Source of the DNA: Enterococcus raffinosus
GTDB taxonomy: Bacteria > Bacillota > Bacilli > Lactobacillales > Enterococcaceae
Reading direction: 5' to 3'
Length of the DNA stretch: 64,000 bases
Assembly: GCF_001886185.1 (NCBI RefSeq)
Contig: NZ_JXLA01000006.1
Span: 1 to 64,000 of the forward strand
Part shown: positions 55,056-63,458 of the stretch, piece by piece
Layout: each line of letters begins with the position of its first letter
Position numbering within the stretch: position 1 is the stretch's first letter
Made by a program: the position numbers and the translations under genes
The notes under the pieces: model-generated
The model's database searches: none
Seen by the model: only the letters and a program-made list of their open reading frames with translations
What the model was told of the DNA's origin: nothing

Positions 55056-57366
55056 AATTACCAGAACTAGGCTGTAAATTTCGTTGTGCCTGTGCCGGGT
55101 CAGGCTGATTAGCACTTGATGACGGCTGTGATGGTTGCTGTTCAGCAGACGAAGACGGTGTTGGTGTAGGATCAGGTGCAGAACTTGGTGGTGCTTCACT
55201 ACTGCTTGCTGGTGGAACCACTGTTGATGACTCCGATGCACTGGTTTCAGATTCAACACTACTGCTTTGAGTAGTCGTTTCGCTGGAATAGCTGCTGTTA
55301 TTGTAATAAGAGCCTTGGACAGAATAGCTAGGTTGTACTGGAACGGAAGACGCTCCTTTTACATAAAGTTCATTTCCAATTCTTAAAACATCATTTGGCA
55401 TGACCCAATCTTCATTTGAAACATTTTCTGAGGCATAGCTCATCATTTCGCGATAAACATCTTGAGCGATACCTTCGGATTGAGTGGTGATTGGTGTCAT
55501 TCTGTTATCATAGCCGGCCCAAATAGATAATGAATAATGAGGCGTATAGCCAGTAAACATTACATCTGGAGAAATTGATCCAGAATGAGGGATTTTGGCT
55601 AGTTCATCATCTGTATAGTTCGAAGTCCCAGTTTTCCCGGCTTGAAACAAGTTCGGAATTTGAGCCTTGTATCCAGTTCCCTTAGTAATCACATCTTTCA
55701 AAATGTCAGTAATCATATAGGCCGTATAAGGTTCCATGGCTTTTTTACCTTCATTTTCAAATGTTTGTTCAGAACCATCTTGATATTTAATCTTGTTAAT
55801 ATAAAGCGGTTCGTTGTAAGTCCCGCCATTAGCAAAGGCCGCGTAGGCAGCAGCCATTTTTTCAGTAGAGATACCATATTTGGTACCATCCTGCGTTTCA
55901 GTATTACTTGATATGGCGTTAGCTTGCTGAATTTCTTTGTACTGAATACCTAATTTTTTAAGAAACTTCGCAACATTATCTGCTCCAACTTCATTAAAGA
56001 CTTTTACAGCAGGAACATTACGTGAATCATATAGAGCTCGTCTTAAGGAGATTGTTCCTTGGTACGTCAAATCCCAGTTTTTAACTTCCGTTTTAGTTCC
56101 TTCATAATAGTAAGGTTCGTCTTTGATTAGCGTCCCAGTTGATTGTTGTTTGTATTCAAAAAGTGGACCGTAATCGGTAATTGGTTTAACTGTCGAACCA
56201 AAATCACGATTGGTATTTACTGCTCGGTTCATCCCCAAGTAGACATCGTCTGCGATATTGCGACCACCAATTTGAGCAGTCACATTTCCAGTTTTACTAT
56301 CAACGAGTGTGGCGGCAATTTGTAACTCTTCATCCGGGTATTGAACATATTCATCACCATTTACGATCGAGTAAAGTCGATTTTGAGCATCCGTATCTAA
56401 ATTCGTGTAAATATCTAAACCGTCGGTGTAAACGTTCTTCCCTGTTTTATCTTCTACTTGAGCAATAACTTCTTTGACATAATTATCGGCAACTTTTCGT
56501 TCCTGATTGTCAGATTCCAGTGGTAGTAAACCTTGATCAATCGGTTCTTTTGTTGCTTTATCATATTCGTCTTGAGTAATCTTCTTATTATTCAACATTG
56601 TGTAAAGCACTGTATCTCGTCGATCTTTCGCCGCTTCAGGATGTTTATAAGGATCATATGAATTGGGTGCTTGCGGCATGCCGGCTAACAAGGCGGTCTG
56701 AGCGATAGTTAAATGCTGTAGTTCTTTTCCGAAATAGGTTTCAGCAGCAGTTTCCATCCCGTAGAGGCCATTTGCCATATAGACTTTATTAATATAGTAA
56801 GTAAGTATTTCTTGTTTCGAGTGTTTTTTCTCAAGCTGTATTGCTAACCAGGCTTCTTGTGCTTTTCGCCTTAGTGTTTGATCTGAAGCTTTTGTTGAGA
56901 AGAACGAAAGCTTTACAAGCTGTTGCGTCAATGTACTACCGCCTTGAAGTCCGCCTTTATTCGTAATATTGTGGAATAACGAACCCATGATTCGAACTGG
57001 ATCAACGCCGTTGTGTTTAAAGAAGCGTCGGTCTTCCACCGAAACAATCGCATCATCTAATTCCTGCGGTATTTTAGTGGCGCTGACTTTTTCGCGTTTC
57101 TCAGCACCTAAATCCTCAAAAATATTGCCATCCTTGTCATATAGTTTTGAAGATACTGTTGCGTCCAATTTCTTTTCGCTTAAAGTTGGCGCATCTTTCA
57201 CGTAGAAGAAGAAGACGCCGATGCCCGTTAGTAAAGCTACACAAAGTAACCCCACAATTGCAATCGCGATTTTCAACCCAATATGGCGATTTTTTGTCTT
57301 CTTTGATGCAGGTTTTTTTCCTTGTGCAGTTCGCATTTTCTTTTGCGAACGTGAGGGATTAGCCAT
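55054..57366 (-). CDS. ponA: Class A penicillin-binding protein PBP1A
   Basis: About 770 residues. Short basic cytoplasmic head, one membrane helix (about 37-60), glycosyltransferase GT51 domain (VSVEDRRFFKHNGVD with catalytic Glu, GGSTLTQQLVKL, RRKAQEAWLAIQLEKKHSKQEIL) and transpeptidase domain with SxxK in FGSTVKPITDYG (about 405), SSN motif SSNTET and KTGT in AGKTGTSNYTD (about 600). The last 105 or so residues are a Ser/Pro/Thr-rich low-complexity tail outside the cell. Polymerises and crosslinks peptidoglycan. 4 nt after recU. Confidence 0.94.
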   Translation of the reverse strand: MANPSRSQKKMRTAQGKKPASKKTKNRHIGLKIAIAIVGLLCVALLTGIGVFFFYVKDAPTLSEKKLDATVSSKLYDKDGNIFEDLGAEKREKVSATKIPQELDDAIVSVEDRRFFKHNGVDPVRIMGSLFHNITNKGGLQGGSTLTQQLVKLSFFSTKASDQTLRRKAQEAWLAIQLEKKHSKQEILTYYINKVYMANGLYGMETAAETYFGKELQHLTIAQTALLAGMPQAPNSYDPYKHPEAAKDRRDTVLYTMLNNKKITQDEYDKATKEPIDQGLLPLESDNQERKVADNYVKEVIAQVEDKTGKNVYTDGLDIYTNLDTDAQNRLYSIVNGDEYVQYPDEELQIAATLVDSKTGNVTAQIGGRNIADDVYLGMNRAVNTNRDFGSTVKPITDYGPLFEYKQQSTGTLIKDEPYYYEGTKTEVKNWDLTYQGTISLRRALYDSRNVPAVKVFNEVGADNVAKFLKKLGIQYKEIQQANAISSNTETQDGTKYGISTEKMAAAYAAFANGGTYNEPLYINKIKYQDGSEQTFENEGKKAMEPYTAYMITDILKDVITKGTGYKAQIPNLFQAGKTGTSNYTDDELAKIPHSGSISPDVMFTGYTPHYSLSIWAGYDNRMTPITTQSEGIAQDVYREMMSYASENVSNEDWVMPNDVLRIGNELYVKGASSVPVQPSYSVQGSYYNNSSYSSETTTQSSSVESETSASESSTVVPPASSSEAPPSSAPDPTPTPSSSAEQQPSQPSSSANQPDPAQAQRNLQPSSGN

Positions 57367-57370
57367 TTGA

Positions 57371-57976
57371 TTAACTCCTTTTTTCAAGATATTGTTCCAC
57401 CGCTGCCAAGTAAGGGATTCTTGGGGCAATTTGCGGTGTGATCTCGATACCAACTGTTTCTATTACTGTAAGTGGTATTGATTTTTTGCCGTTCTCTTGC
57501 TCGTTCCAATAGTTTACCAGTTCTTGAGCAGAAAGAAAAAAGCAACGATTCAAGCTTGAAAACCATAGCAAAACAAAACAAATCGCCTCTTGCTTTATGC
57601 ATTGCTGCATGTGAGTGATTTGATGCTGATGGAAATTTTTCAGCGGAAATGAGGTTTTGTTTTTCGTTTCCTTCGCTTCAAAATCTAGATAGTATCCGCG
57701 ATAAACGCCATTGTAATCAGTAGTAGAAGGCTGTCTAAAATAGGCCTCTTTAATGACTGCTGCACTTCGTTTGGGATAGTCGACCTTAACAATCTGAAGC
57801 GGCGTTGGCTTTTTATGGACAACTGCCTTATTATGAGTTAAGTAGTATTCGTTGCTTTGATTAATTGCTTCTTCAAAGCGCATCCCGCGATTCGCAAACG
57901 TCGTCTCCTTTTTTAATGTACGTTCTCGTGGATTTTTTTGTGAAAACAACTGACCGTTAGGGTAATGAAAGGTCAT
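57371..57976 (-). CDS. recU: Holliday junction resolvase RecU
   Basis: 201 residues. RGMRFEEAINQSNEYY, HKKPTPLQIVKVDYP, STTDYNGVYRGYYLDFEAKETKNKTSFPLKNFHQHQI carry the resolvase metal residues (Asp in TTDY, Asp/Glu in LDFEAKE). Cuts Holliday junctions and modulates RecA. ATG at 57976 has AGGAGTG upstream; the frame open to 58069 lacks one. Conserved recU-pbp1A operon of Firmicutes. Confidence 0.94.
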   Translation of the reverse strand: MTFHYPNGQLFSQKNPRERTLKKETTFANRGMRFEEAINQSNEYYLTHNKAVVHKKPTPLQIVKVDYPKRSAAVIKEAYFRQPSTTDYNGVYRGYYLDFEAKETKNKTSFPLKNFHQHQITHMQQCIKQEAICFVLLWFSSLNRCFFLSAQELVNYWNEQENGKKSIPLTVIETVGIEITPQIAPRIPYLAAVEQYLEKRS

Positions 57977-58056
57977 TTTTATCACACTCCTGCTAGCTAT
58001 TATAGCAAATTTTTTCGAAAGATATTTTATTTTTAAGTGAAAGTAAGGAAAATGCA

Positions 58057-58614
58057 ATGAATGAAACAATAGAGCGATTATACGTAACAGGATATCAAAG
58101 CTATGAATTGGGAATATTCAATGAGAAAGATCCAAAGGTACAAGTCATTAAGAATGTTTTAAAACGAGAACTGATTGCGTTAATTGAAAATGGTCTGGAA
58201 TGGGTGATGATTAGCGGCAGTCTTGGCACAGAGATTTGGACAGGGCAAATCGTCAATGAACTCAAAAAGGACTATCCTCAGATAAAATTAGCTATTATTT
58301 TTCCCTTTGAAGGATTCGGAAGTAACTGGAAAGAACACAATCAATTATTTTTGAATGAGCTGGTACAAACGGCTGATTTCGTTGATTCTGTCAGTCATCA
58401 CCCGTATCAAAATCCAATACAATTTAAAAATCATGTAAACTTTCTGCTTCAGCACACGGACGCAGCGCTTATCGTTTATGATACAGAGTATCCTGGTAAA
58501 ACCAAATTTTTTCTAAAGGATGTAGAGAAATTTCAGGAGAGAAATTCTTATGATTTACTTACGATCACGATGGATGATTTAGAAAATTCCTCATACTTTG
58601 GGGATAGTGTTTGA
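58057..58614 (+). CDS. ypsA: YpsA-family (DUF1273) Rossmann-like protein
   Basis: 185 residues. Starts NETIERLYVTGYQSYELGIF, then GLEWVMISGSLGTEIWTG, PFEGFGSNW and ALIVYDTEYPGKTKFFL, all typical of YpsA in the SLOG superfamily, which likely binds nucleotide-like ligands. In B. subtilis YpsA overproduction affects FtsZ and cell division. Located between recU and gpsB, as in other Firmicutes. Divergent from recU with 80 nt between starts. Confidence 0.92.
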   Translation: MNETIERLYVTGYQSYELGIFNEKDPKVQVIKNVLKRELIALIENGLEWVMISGSLGTEIWTGQIVNELKKDYPQIKLAIIFPFEGFGSNWKEHNQLFLNELVQTADFVDSVSHHPYQNPIQFKNHVNFLLQHTDAALIVYDTEYPGKTKFFLKDVEKFQERNSYDLLTITMDDLENSSYFGDSV

Positions 58615-58682
58615 TTTCCTTTGGTATATCAGCTAGAATGTATAGGAAAGTAAATTAAGATTAGAGCTAATGAGGTGGAAAA

Positions 58683-59084
58683 ATGGCGAATGTAATCTAT
58701 ACTCCTAACGATATTTTGGAGCAAGAATTTAAAACAAAAATGCGCGGCTACGATCCTATCGAAGTTGATGAATTTTTGGACAATGTAATTAAAGATTATG
58801 AAGCTTATAACAAAGAATTATTAACGTTGAGAGAAGAAAACGATCGGTTGAAAGCAAAAGTTGAACAACTGTCAAAAGCTCAGCCAGCACCTTCACGTGT
58901 AAAAGAAGCTGCGCCTAAGAGTTCAGCGGTAACAAACTTTGACATCTTGAAACGTTTATCGAATCTTGAAAGAGAAGTATTTGGTAAGAAGCTTGACCAA
59001 CAAGCCTCTGCACAAACATCTTCGGACTTTGGTCAAAATTATACTCAAGATGAGAGCGACATTGAAAAAACTCGTCAATTTTAA
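58683..59084 (+). CDS. gpsB: Cell division protein GpsB
   Basis: 133 residues. N-terminal DivIVA-like domain (YTPNDILEQEFKTKMRGYDPIEVDEFLDNVI, about 6-36 in part) with coiled coil to about 75, Pro/Ser linker, then the conserved C-terminal helix NFDILKRLSNLEREVFG (about 95-111). GpsB moves between septum and side wall and binds class A PBPs; the PBP1A gene lies 1.3 kb away. Start follows AATGAGGTGGAAAA. rnpB starts a few bases after its stop. Confidence 0.95.
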   Translation: MANVIYTPNDILEQEFKTKMRGYDPIEVDEFLDNVIKDYEAYNKELLTLREENDRLKAKVEQLSKAQPAPSRVKEAAPKSSAVTNFDILKRLSNLEREVFGKKLDQQASAQTSSDFGQNYTQDESDIEKTRQF

Positions 59085-59087
59085 ATT

Positions 59088-59486
59088 TGAATGATGCAAT
59101 TTTTGGGTGATCGCGGTTTGCTTTGCGCAGGCTGAGGAAAGTCCATGCTCGCACAGACTGAGATGTCTGTAGTGTTCGTGCTTAGCGAAACCATAAGCTA
59201 AGGTACTTCTTTTGAAGTAACGGCAGAAAAAAAGGCTAAGGAGGAATCTATGCCTGAGTATTCTTGAAAGTGCCACAGTGACGAAGCATTTTGAGAAATC
59301 AAAATGGTGGAACGCGGTAAACCCCTCGAGCGAGCAACCCAAACAATGGTAGGGGCGCTTTTTCTAAGGAAATGAACGATGAAAGAGACGACATTAATGT
59401 CGGAGATAGATGATTACCACGACGATCACGCTTCCCTGAGTGGATCGCCGTACAAAACATGGCTTACAGAAAATTGCAGCAATTCA
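59088..59486 (+). ncRNA. rnpB: RNase P RNA (type B)
   Basis: Clear rnpB: GAGGAAAGTCCATGCTCGCA (P4 side, about 59134), then CCTTGAAAGTGCCACAGTGACG-like segment with TTCTTGAAAGTGCC, GGTGGAACGCGGTAAACCCC (about 59306) and GATAGATGATTACC, ending ACAAAACATGGCTTACAG. The first and last about 16 nt (TGAATGATGCAATTTT / AAAATTGCAGCAATTCA) pair to close the molecule. Catalytic RNA that makes tRNA 5' ends. The gpsB-rnpB order is typical. End points are uncertain by a few bases. Confidence 0.95.
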
Positions 59487-59492
59487 GGGTGT

Positions 59493-59523
59493 GCCTTCCA
59501 ACTTTGTTGTGAAGGTTTTTTTA
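59493..59523 (+). terminator. Terminator of rnpB
   Basis: CCTTCCAAC / GTTGTGAAGG hairpin followed by T7. Confidence 0.85.
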
Positions 59524-59600
59524 TTGGAAAATTCAAGATTGCCCCTCATAGATAACAAAAACAATAAATGATAACTAAGAAGAGGTTCAAAGGAGATATT

Positions 59601-60767
59601 ATGGAAAAACAATACAATTTAATTGCCACAGCTGCCGCTGGTATAGAGGCTCTAGTGGGCAAAGAATTAAGAGGACTTGGCATCGAGTGTCAAGTGGAAA
59701 ATGGACGGGCACGATTTAAAGGAGACTTGGAGACAATCGCTACTGCTAATTTATGGTTACGAACAGCGGATCGTGTAAAAATTATTGTCGATGAATTTGA
59801 TGCTTTTACATTTGATGAATTATTTGAAAAAGTAAAGGCAATTCCGTGGGAAGACTATTTACCGTTGGATGCAGAATTCCCAGTTGCGGGACGCTCAATA
59901 AAATCGAAGCTGTACAGCGTCCCTGACTGCCAATCGATCACTAAAAAAGCTATCGTGGAGCGTTTGCGTGAGGTCTATCATCGTCCAGCTCGTGTACCAT
60001 TACCTGAAACAGGGGCATTGTTCCAATTAGAGGTAGCTTTATTAAAGGATCATGTTGTCCTGACTTTAGATACTACTGGACCAAGTTTGTTTAAACGCGG
60101 CTATCGGTTAGAAAAGGGTGGCGCGCCACTGAAAGAAAATATGGCTGCAGCATTAGTGATGCTGACAAATTGGCGTAAAGATCGTCCTTTTTATGATCCT
60201 GTTTGTGGTTCTGGAACATTGTGTATCGAAGCTGCCTTGATTGGACACAATATCGCTCCTGGCTTCAATCGTGATTTTGCATGCGAGGCGTGGGATTGGT
60301 TTGATTCCTCTGTATTTGAAAAAGTACGGGCAGCGGCTGATAATGCTGCTGACTATGATATCGAATTGGATATTGCTGGATCAGATATCAATGGTCGCAT
60401 GATCGAAATTGCTCGAGCAAATGCAGAAGAAATTGGTTTAGGGGATTCGATCCAATTTAAGCAACAGGCTGTCAAAGACTTTAAGACCGAAAAAGACTAC
60501 GGTGTAATTGTAGCAAATCCACCATACGGCGAGCGTCTAGGAGAGGAAGAACAGGTACGTGAACTTTATCGAGAGATGGGAGATGTCTTTCGTCCGCTAA
60601 AAACCTGGAGCAAATATATTCTTACAAGTGATCTGGCCTTTGAAGAGTTCTATGGCGCTAAAGCAACCAAAAAAAGAAAATTATATAATGGGGCGTTACG
60701 AACAGATCTATTTCAATATTGGGGCGAACGTCCACCCAGAAAGCCGAGATTAGATGCAGAAGAATAA
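59601..60767 (+). CDS. rlmL: THUMP-domain 23S rRNA (guanine-N2) methyltransferase (RlmL/YpsC)
   Basis: 388 residues: a THUMP RNA-binding domain (about 50-160), then a Rossmann methyltransferase with FYDPVCGSGTLCIEAALIG (about 195-213, SAM motif I) and the target-base motif VANPPYGERLGEEE (about 308-321). The NPPYGERLG form is typical of RlmL/YpsC enzymes that methylate G2445-type sites. ATG at 59601 follows AAAGGAGATATT. Overlaps the next gene by 14 nt. Confidence 0.9.
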   Translation: MEKQYNLIATAAAGIEALVGKELRGLGIECQVENGRARFKGDLETIATANLWLRTADRVKIIVDEFDAFTFDELFEKVKAIPWEDYLPLDAEFPVAGRSIKSKLYSVPDCQSITKKAIVERLREVYHRPARVPLPETGALFQLEVALLKDHVVLTLDTTGPSLFKRGYRLEKGGAPLKENMAAALVMLTNWRKDRPFYDPVCGSGTLCIEAALIGHNIAPGFNRDFACEAWDWFDSSVFEKVRAAADNAADYDIELDIAGSDINGRMIEIARANAEEIGLGDSIQFKQQAVKDFKTEKDYGVIVANPPYGERLGEEEQVRELYREMGDVFRPLKTWSKYILTSDLAFEEFYGAKATKKRKLYNGALRTDLFQYWGERPPRKPRLDAEE

Positions 60768-61401
60768 AGTAGAAGAAATTCGCCATTATTCGATAGAAAA
60801 ACTTGGGGGCGACCATAGCGGACATGATTTTTATCATGTGGAGCGCGTGGCCAAAATAGCCAATCAACTGGCTGAACAAGAAGGTATATCTGATACTTTG
60901 ATTATTGAAGCAGCGAGCTATCTTCATGATATTATCGATGATAAAGTCGTCGCTGACGTTGGGTTGGAAAAAAGGAACCTTAAAAAGTTTTTAAAAGAAC
61001 TTGATTTCTCTACAAAAGAGATTCAAGAAATTTTTGAAATCATTGAAAATATGTCTTTCTCGAAGGAGATCGAAGAAGGAAAAGCTGATTTGACTGTAGC
61101 CGGACAGATCGTTCAGGACGCGGATCGTATTGATGCCTTAGGAGCGATCGGTATTTTACGAACGGCTTATTATGGGGGGCATACTGATAGCCCATTATAT
61201 GATCCGGCTATATTACCGCAAGAGTTCAAGAGTAAACAGGAGTATCGTAAAAAAAGTACGGTAATTAATCATTTTTATGAGAAGCTTTTCAAATTACCAG
61301 AAACGATGAATACAAAAGCTGGAAAATTAGAAGCAGAACGAAGAAAAAAATTTATGGAAAATTTTTTAGAAGTTTTTTATACCGAGTGGAATTTATCATA
61401 A
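60754..61401 (+). CDS. HD-domain phosphohydrolase (YedJ family)
   Basis: 215 residues. Metal residues: His in HDFYHVERV (about 26-30), HD in SYLHDIIDD (about 57-58) and Asp in VQDADRIDALGAIGI (about 123-125). Likely hydrolyses a nucleotide or phosphoester; substrate unknown. The start lies inside the methyltransferase gene with a weak ribosome site, so it is probably translated by coupling. Confidence 0.9.
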   Translation: MQKNKVEEIRHYSIEKLGGDHSGHDFYHVERVAKIANQLAEQEGISDTLIIEAASYLHDIIDDKVVADVGLEKRNLKKFLKELDFSTKEIQEIFEIIENMSFSKEIEEGKADLTVAGQIVQDADRIDALGAIGILRTAYYGGHTDSPLYDPAILPQEFKSKQEYRKKSTVINHFYEKLFKLPETMNTKAGKLEAERRKKFMENFLEVFYTEWNLS

Positions 61402-61513
61402 AAGTAAAGGGAGAATCTTCAGAAAAAAGTAAAAAAATCCTTGAGACAAGACATATTATTTCCAGTGTTCTTCTTTTTCTCCTATAATGTTTCTTGGTTA
61501 GGAGGAACTCTGA

Positions 61514-61861
61514 ATGCTACATCGTGAATTCTTGAGTCCCGAAGAAGTTTTAGAAAAAATGCCAAAATTGTCTGAAGGATTATTCGCTATTCGTTGCAAG
61601 CTTACGAATAAGACCTACCAGGTAATTTTATATAAATACCAAGAGGATTATTTCTTAGTAGAAAATCCAGCATTGATTAGTCTTTTACTTGAAAAAGAAC
61701 GAAGCTTTTTTGGAACGCCCGAACAACTTTTGAATGAAATCGAAATGTCGTTTGAGGATAATAATTATCAACCAGCATCAAAAGAGTGGGTCAACTTAGA
61801 CTTGAATACCTTGAAGTTACTTGAGAATGTCGAAATCAAATTCTTTGATTTGGAAGAATAA
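61514..61861 (+). CDS. Uncharacterised acidic protein (115 aa)
   Basis: Not recognised. Starts MLHREFLSPEEVLEKMPK with a strong TTAGGAGGAAC site. Soluble, acidic, predicted alpha-beta with GLFAIRCKLTNKTYQVILYKY as two strands near residue 25-45. No cysteine motif or signal. It has its own terminator at 61856-61884 and lies between the HD gene and a converging membrane gene. Confidence 0.6.
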   Translation: MLHREFLSPEEVLEKMPKLSEGLFAIRCKLTNKTYQVILYKYQEDYFLVENPALISLLLEKERSFFGTPEQLLNEIEMSFEDNNYQPASKEWVNLDLNTLKLLENVEIKFFDLEE

Positions 61862-61887
61862 CAGGAGTCCCTGTTATTCTTTTTTTC
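61855..61887. terminator. Bidirectional terminator
   Basis: AGAATAACAGG / CCTGTTATTCT with T7 on the plus strand; overlaps the ends of both converging genes. Confidence 0.85.
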
Positions 61888-62188
61888 TAAACTGACGGAA
61901 AAGGTAGTAAACATTGATGACCGTAAGAATTGCGCCGAGAGCGAATGGGACGATTAAGCGACCTTGACTGTATCCAAAGTTCTTTTGAAAACTTTCTGCT
62001 GAAGTAAGTGAGACCACAGTTTGACTGTAGTTGTAAACTTGATAACTAAAAGTTGTCAAAAAAACTGAAATCAATGTCAAGGCAAACCGTCGATATTCGC
62101 TACTTTTCATCCGTTTTAAAAAATAGAAAATCATATAGGCAACCATCAGGGCTGCGGGAACGCCAAACGCAAAAAGCGGATTAAGCAT
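61874..62188 (-). CDS. Small three-TM membrane protein (104 aa)
   Basis: Starts MLNPLFAFGVPAALMVAYM with AGGAGGTTTTTTTAT upstream, which favours this ATG over the longer frame to 62251. Three hydrophobic segments (about 5-25, 37-54 and 78-97) and short basic loops (KRMKSSEYRR, FRQFRKKE). No known family by eye. Between convergent and divergent neighbours, so its own transcript. Confidence 0.6.
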   Translation of the reverse strand: MLNPLFAFGVPAALMVAYMIFYFLKRMKSSEYRRFALTLISVFLTTFSYQVYNYSQTVVSLTSAESFQKNFGYSQGRLIVPFALGAILTVINVYYLFRQFRKKE

Positions 62189-62308
62189 ATAAAAAAACCT
62201 CCTTGAAAATTCATGATAAATCAGAGCTGATTCCATTTTACCACAACACAAAAAAAAGCATTGCTGATTCGAATAGTCGGCAGTTCTTTAATAAGATGAG
62301 GGAGTTTT

Positions 62309-63457
62309 ATGAACAGTTATATTTTTCCTATTAAAGCAGCAGTGATAACTTTCCCTTTTTTGGCAATGATCATTACTGCACCATTTTTAATTTATTACTA
62401 TCGCAAATATGGACAATTAGGTAAATTGAGAAGTCTGATTCTTTATTCCTTTGTCTTCTATTTACTATCTGCTTATTATTTGGTCATTTTGCCTCTTCCA
62501 AGCATTGATGCAGTAGCACAGATGACCGGTCCGAGATACGAGCTTCATCTTTTTCAATCTTGGCACAACTTCATGAATCAAACAGTACTGCAATTGAATA
62601 ATCCAAGCACGTATTTGCCGGCAATGAAACAAAGTGTGTTTCTTGAACCGGTTTTTAATATTTTCCTGTTATTTCCATTTGGTGTGTACTGTCGGTACTA
62701 TTTCAAATTTTCACTTTGGAAGACGATTTTGGCTAGTTTTTGTTTGTCCTTATTTTTCGAATTGACTCAATTGAGTGGACTATACTTTATTTATCCACGC
62801 CCGTATCGTCTATTTGATGTCAATGACTTATTTCACAACACATTAGGTGGAACCTTCGGCTTCGCCTGTGCGCCACTCTTTACTTTCTTTCTACCAACAA
62901 GGAACGAGCTTGATTCAGAATCGTATATTAAAGGACAGCAAGTTTCTCTGTTGCGGCGCTTTGTAGCAATGGTGATTGACTGGATGGTTATTGGTTTTTT
63001 CAGTAGTCTTGTTGGTCTTATTGGAACCAATCTACCTAGTGACATAAAAGTCTTATTAAGTTATCCATTTGTCAGCTTCACTTTGGAAGTTGTGTTATAC
63101 TTCATGCTGGTTATGTATTTTTGGAATGGGCAAACCATTGGAAAAAAAGTGGTCCGTATCAAAGTGATAGAAAAGAACAGAGAGCATATTCGGTTTTGGA
63201 GTTTAGTGAAGCGGTATAGCGCCTTTTATCTTTTCCTTAATGGACTGTTGCAGATTTTTAATTTTACGATGAACCATTTATCAACAGCCAATCACTCAAT
63301 ATTTATTGCTTATGTTACATTTGGCTTTATGAGTTTAGGAATTTTGCTTTTATTTCTTTTCAACTTATTGTATGCTCTCATAAGAAGAAAAAACCGCCTA
63401 TTCCATGATAAAGCGAGTCACACGTATACGATTAGTACGTTAAAGAAAGAGGTATAA
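62309..63457 (+). CDS. VanZ-RDD fusion membrane protein
   Basis: 382 residues, about eight membrane helices. The first part (about 1-200) is VanZ-like: YLVILPLPS, FNIFLLFPFGVYCRYYF, LFFELTQLSGLYF and FDVNDLFHNTLGG(T)FGF are all standard VanZ motifs. From about 210 an RDD domain follows (LLRRFVAMVIDWMVIGFF with the R-D pair, WNGQTIGKKVVRIKVI). VanZ gives low teicoplanin resistance in enterococci, but most VanZ-like proteins have unknown roles. It lies 1 nt before the helicase gene. Confidence 0.88.
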   Translation: MNSYIFPIKAAVITFPFLAMIITAPFLIYYYRKYGQLGKLRSLILYSFVFYLLSAYYLVILPLPSIDAVAQMTGPRYELHLFQSWHNFMNQTVLQLNNPSTYLPAMKQSVFLEPVFNIFLLFPFGVYCRYYFKFSLWKTILASFCLSLFFELTQLSGLYFIYPRPYRLFDVNDLFHNTLGGTFGFACAPLFTFFLPTRNELDSESYIKGQQVSLLRRFVAMVIDWMVIGFFSSLVGLIGTNLPSDIKVLLSYPFVSFTLEVVLYFMLVMYFWNGQTIGKKVVRIKVIEKNREHIRFWSLVKRYSAFYLFLNGLLQIFNFTMNHLSTANHSIFIAYVTFGFMSLGILLLFLFNLLYALIRRKNRLFHDKASHTYTISTLKKEV

Positions 63458-63458
63458 C

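Noticed and set aside
55017-55259. Minus-strand His/Leu-rich frame at the pbp1A 3' end
   Set aside because: It is an alternate frame of the low-complexity Ser/Pro tail of PBP1A.
58915-59342. Two minus-strand frames across the end of gpsB and rnpB
   Set aside because: They are antisense to a clear RNase P RNA and to gpsB; composition is not protein-like.
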